From Apostichopus californicus (lineage: Eukaryota; Echinodermata; Holothuroidea; Aspidochirotida; Stichopodidae): a DNA stretch of 20,881 nt. The notes beneath the pieces are model-generated. The model was not told the origin of the DNA. It ran no database searches and saw nothing but the letters and a program-made list of their open reading frames with translations. The DNA lies in assembly GCA_020650975.1 (NCBI GenBank), contig JAIPMN010002316.1, forward strand, positions 324-21,204. Direction: 5' to 3'. The position numbers were made by a program, and so were the translations under genes. Positions within the stretch are counted from its first letter, which is position 1. The number at the start of each line of letters is the position of its first letter. Below are positions 18,151 through 20,881 of this stretch, in pieces.

Positions 18151-18880
18151 TTGAATATTATTTTCATACTTGTTTACAGTTGCTGGTCCCTTTAAACACA
18201 GTTCACATGGTTCTGTATGGAATTATGTGCATTGAACATGCATGTGAACATACACTTGATTAGCTAAATAGGAAGATCTACATATCTTTATTACTATATT
18301 AGTATATATGTCACTGATGATATCTTCATCAAATCAAAGGTGTATGTCTGGCCAGCTACCTACAAAACATGTCACTGTGACATACTCCATTCTGGTGTAA
18401 AGTATTACACAGATTATGATGTGATCTGTGTCTAGGGTTTGTATATATTGTTTCAGTCATGTGCAACCCTAGGTGAAACATTAGGTCTCTATTTCATTTA
18501 GTTTTGGCCTTCATTTTAAAATCCATCATTGTTGTGACATTTTTGCAATGGTGTTTTATAAGTTCAGCTACTGGCGAGAATTGTGAATTTACCTTTATGC
18601 CTACTAGCTCTAGGTGTTTCATTTATTGCAAGTTGCAAGTTTGAAAACCTGATGTTTGTCTAAGTTTTCATTTAAGAGTGTAACTGTTCAGTTGGTTTAA
18701 GTTTTGCCATAAACATTTTACAAAATTACCATGGAATTATGGCCTATGCCATAGACATGTTAAATCATTATGCATGGTGAGCAGGCTTATTGTTTTCTCA
18801 AAGACTTGTAGGTAGAGTATGCCATGAATGAATAATTCTTTGAATAGGATTAGGATTATGTTATAGTGTCACTATGTCAT
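18151..18880. other. Non-coding stretch with small palindromes
   Basis: ATGTCACTGTGACAT (18369-18383) is an odd palindrome, and ACACAGAT (18407-18414)/ATCTGTGT (18424-18431) forms an 8-bp hairpin with a 9-nt loop. No gene recognised. Confidence 0.45.
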
Positions 18881-18883
18881 TAT

Positions 18884-19495
18884 AATAATAATAATGATAA
18901 TAGTGATTTTACAATGTGTGCATATTCCAGAAGGGTGCTCAATGCGCAGGAAAGGAACAGAGAAAAGAAATAAAAAACGAATGAACAAAAGAATTATTGG
19001 TTAACATTGAAGAATGCTTGACAGTTAAGATGAGTTTTTTAATAAAGTGGAGGAAGCACAACATCTGAGTTCTATCGGTAATCCATTTCAGAGGCGAGGA
19101 GCAGCTACTTCAAAGATCTGTCACCCCAATCCATGTATGTTAAGGCCGTTGTTCTTGGAGTAAATGCATGTTACTGGATCGAAGATGTTGTATGGGAGTG
19201 TATGTATATAGAGCATGTCAGAGATACAAGTGGGAGCCAAGCCATTCAACGGTTTGTAGGTAATTAACAGGAGCTTGTAAATAATTCGGTGAGAGACCAG
19301 AAGCCACTGTTGCTCTTAAAGAATAGGTTTGATGTGACAAGACTCTTTACATTTATGCAACAATCTGTGTAGTGGTATTTAAAAGGCGTTGAAGTCGATC
19401 AATTTGATTCTATGGTAGACCATAGAGAAGCCTGTGTCCATTATCGATGCGTGAAGTAATAAAGGCGTGGGTAATTTTCTCAGTGGCTTCATGAT
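18884..19495 (-). mobile_element. 5'-truncated CR1/L2-like LINE relic
   Basis: The minus strand encodes scattered pieces of the C-terminal part of a non-LTR reverse transcriptase ORF. From 19484 downwards these are AFITSRIDNGHRLLYGLP, NQIDRLQRLLNTTTQIVA, then IIYKLLLITYKPLNGLAP with ISDMLYIHTP, LRSSNMHLL, and finally FEVAAPRL-stop-NGLPIEL. These match the usual order of CR1/L2/Rex-type elements (xxSRLDYCNSLLYGLP, LQRxQNxAARI, ItYKxLNGLAPxYLxDLL, FxVAAPxLWNSLPxxLR). The copy is broken by in-frame stops (including TGA in place of the conserved Trp) and at least two frameshifts. The 3' end lies at low coordinates, and the ATT-rich microsatellite at about 18884-18905 fits the simple-repeat tail of such elements. 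Only the end of the ORF and the tail remain. Confidence 0.85.
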
Positions 19496-20179
19496 TCAAA
19501 TAATTGTGAATATTAACTATATCCAATGTACAAGATAAATGACCCAATGCGTTCAACAGCAATGTACTACTATCATAGTATTGAGATACGTCAGCATTGC
19601 TGCACTGGTTTACTTCATTTTTTTCCTTTTCAAAACTAGTGTATAATTTTGTAAAATTATGGGTTGACTTTATTAATTTTCAAGGTCTTTTACATTTTAA
19701 TGTCTAATCCTGCCAGAAGTTGCATATGTTTTGAAGGGTGTCTAAGTTTCTTCTGTTATAGTGGCTGCATATTCGTCAGGACCTACCATTTGGCTGGACC
19801 CTACTTAGAACCACCATGAAATCAATAAAATTTAAAGCTAGGAATACAAAAAACAAATTGCTTGTGACACTAATGTCTGTTTGGCAGATACTAGAAGACC
19901 TACGGTTCCTACTAACAAATTGTAGACAACCATCAAAGTTCAAGATACCGTGTGAACTATTTTTCAATTAGAATAAAGTTCAGTATTGGCCAGGTTATAT
20001 CAGTAACAATTATTAAAATGGGAAGGGTGACTGGTGCCATATGGGTTGTCATGTTTCTACTTTTATTTGTAAATTCAAGATTATTTCTGTCTAAAGTGTG
20101 TTTAACACAATACATGTATAATGCATGCATATATGTTGTTGGTATCCTATTAAATTTGTGATTAGACCAACATCTTGCC
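19496..20179. other. Non-coding stretch, no gene seen
   Basis: No domain-bearing frame. It borders the LINE relic and the satellite array. Confidence 0.5.
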
Positions 20180-20881
20180 TAGTCTTTGATCCAGTCATAC
20201 CAGGTCTGTGAAGCTGTGCAGTCATTAGCCCAACCATTGATATTTACCAGTAATACTGGATCATATCTTTATAGCTTTGTACTTTCCAATTATTAGTCTT
20301 TGATCCAGTTATACCAGGTATGTGAAGCTGTGCAGTCATTAGCCCAAGTGCCCAACCATTGATAACACCAGTAATACTGGATCATATCTTTATAGCTTTG
20401 TACATGCAATTGTTTAGTCTTTGATCCAGTCATACCAGGTCTGTGAAGCTGTGCAGTCATTGGCCCAACCATTGATATTTACCAGTAATACTGGATCATA
20501 TCTTTATACTTTCCAATTATTAGTCTTTGATCCAGTCATACCAGGTCTGTGAAGCTGTGCAGTCATTGGCCCAACCATTGATATTTACCAGTAATACTGG
20601 ATCATATCTTTATAGCTTTGTACTTTCCAATTATTAGTCTTTGATCCAGTCATACCAGGTATGTGAAGCTGTGCAGTCATTGGCCCAACCATTGATAACA
20701 CCAGTAATACTGGATCATATCTTTATAGCTTTGTACATGCAATTGTTTAGTCTTTGATCCAGTCATACCAGATCTGTGAAGCTGTGCAGTCATTGGCCCA
20801 ACCATTGATATTTACCAGTAATACTGGATCATATCTTTATAGCTTTGTACTTTCCAATTATTAGTCTTTGATCCAGTCATA
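20180..20881. repeat. 114-bp satellite array, continues past window
   Basis: Six full monomers start at TAGTCTTTGATCCAG at 20180, 20294, 20415, 20521, 20635 and 20748, and a seventh begins at 20862 and is cut by the window end. Lengths are 114, 121, 106, 114, 113 and 114 bp. Two monomer types alternate as A-B-A, A-B-A: type B (20294, 20748-preceding unit at 20635) carries AGGTATGTG, GATAACACC and GTACATGCAATTGTT where type A carries AGGTCTGTG, GATATTTACC and GTACTTTCCAATTAT. The higher-order unit is thus 341 bp (20180-20520 and 20521-20861). Each monomer contains the inverted arms GATCCAGT and ACTGGATC about 60 bp apart. Low divergence marks recent amplification. Confidence 0.95.

Noticed and set aside
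20180-20881. CRISPR-like array
   Set aside because: The repeats are ~114 bp head-to-tail satellite monomers without unique spacers, in eukaryotic-looking DNA.
1-20881. tRNA, rRNA or hammerhead-type ribozyme genes
   Set aside because: No cloverleaf with matching A/B boxes, no rRNA-like sequence, and no CTGATGA...GAAA core was found by eye. A covariance-model scan would be decisive.

Overview
The window looks like animal nuclear DNA: AT-rich, no long uninterrupted genes, plausible GT-AG introns, a CR1/L2-like LINE relic, hAT-type DNA transposons, minisatellites and satellite DNA. A marine invertebrate deuterostome, perhaps a sea cucumber or other echinoderm, is my best guess. That rests on the style of the repeats and on a P2X7-cytoplasmic-domain-like exon, not on any diagnostic gene. 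No RNA gene, CRISPR array, LTR element or complete multi-exon gene was recognised.

Layout. 1-2.7 kb: a possible plus-strand gene fragment, seen as a 37-bp microexon (1456-1492) and a 256-bp exon (2453-2708) whose splice phases agree. The peptide vaguely recalls an RFX-type winged helix. 3.1-4.5 kb: degenerate repeats carrying nuclear-receptor-like DR4 motifs, plus a minus-strand ORF with a 78-bp internal duplication and two perfect CRE palindromes. 5.0-5.7 kb: two candidate first exons facing apart, minus 5214-5008 (P2X7-tail-like) and plus 5593-5692, with a shared ~380-bp interval. 6.0-7.7 kb: a 1,675-bp non-autonomous hAT-like element with an 8-bp target duplication and a 71-bp near-perfect palindrome. 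8.5-9.2 kb: the second copy of a structured dispersed repeat (first copy near 1.1 kb), then a 344-bp hAT MITE with a perfect 8-bp target duplication. 9.2-12.7 kb: mostly featureless, with one small minus-strand candidate exon near 10.5 kb. 12.76-13.37 kb: more DR4-bearing repeats. 13.4-14.2 kb: a candidate exon running into a 24-bp minisatellite with a 192-bp higher-order period. 14.2-18.9 kb: largely featureless, with small tandem duplications. 18.88-19.50 kb: a minus-strand LINE relic. 20.18 kb to the end: a young ~114-bp satellite with a three-monomer (341-bp) higher-order unit that runs off the window.

Most of the window reads as intronic or intergenic DNA shaped by repeats. The features most worth checking are the two-copy hairpin repeat with a compensatory base-pair change, the repeat family that keeps a DR4 spacing in every unit, the phase-matched microexon gene, and the two higher-order tandem arrays.
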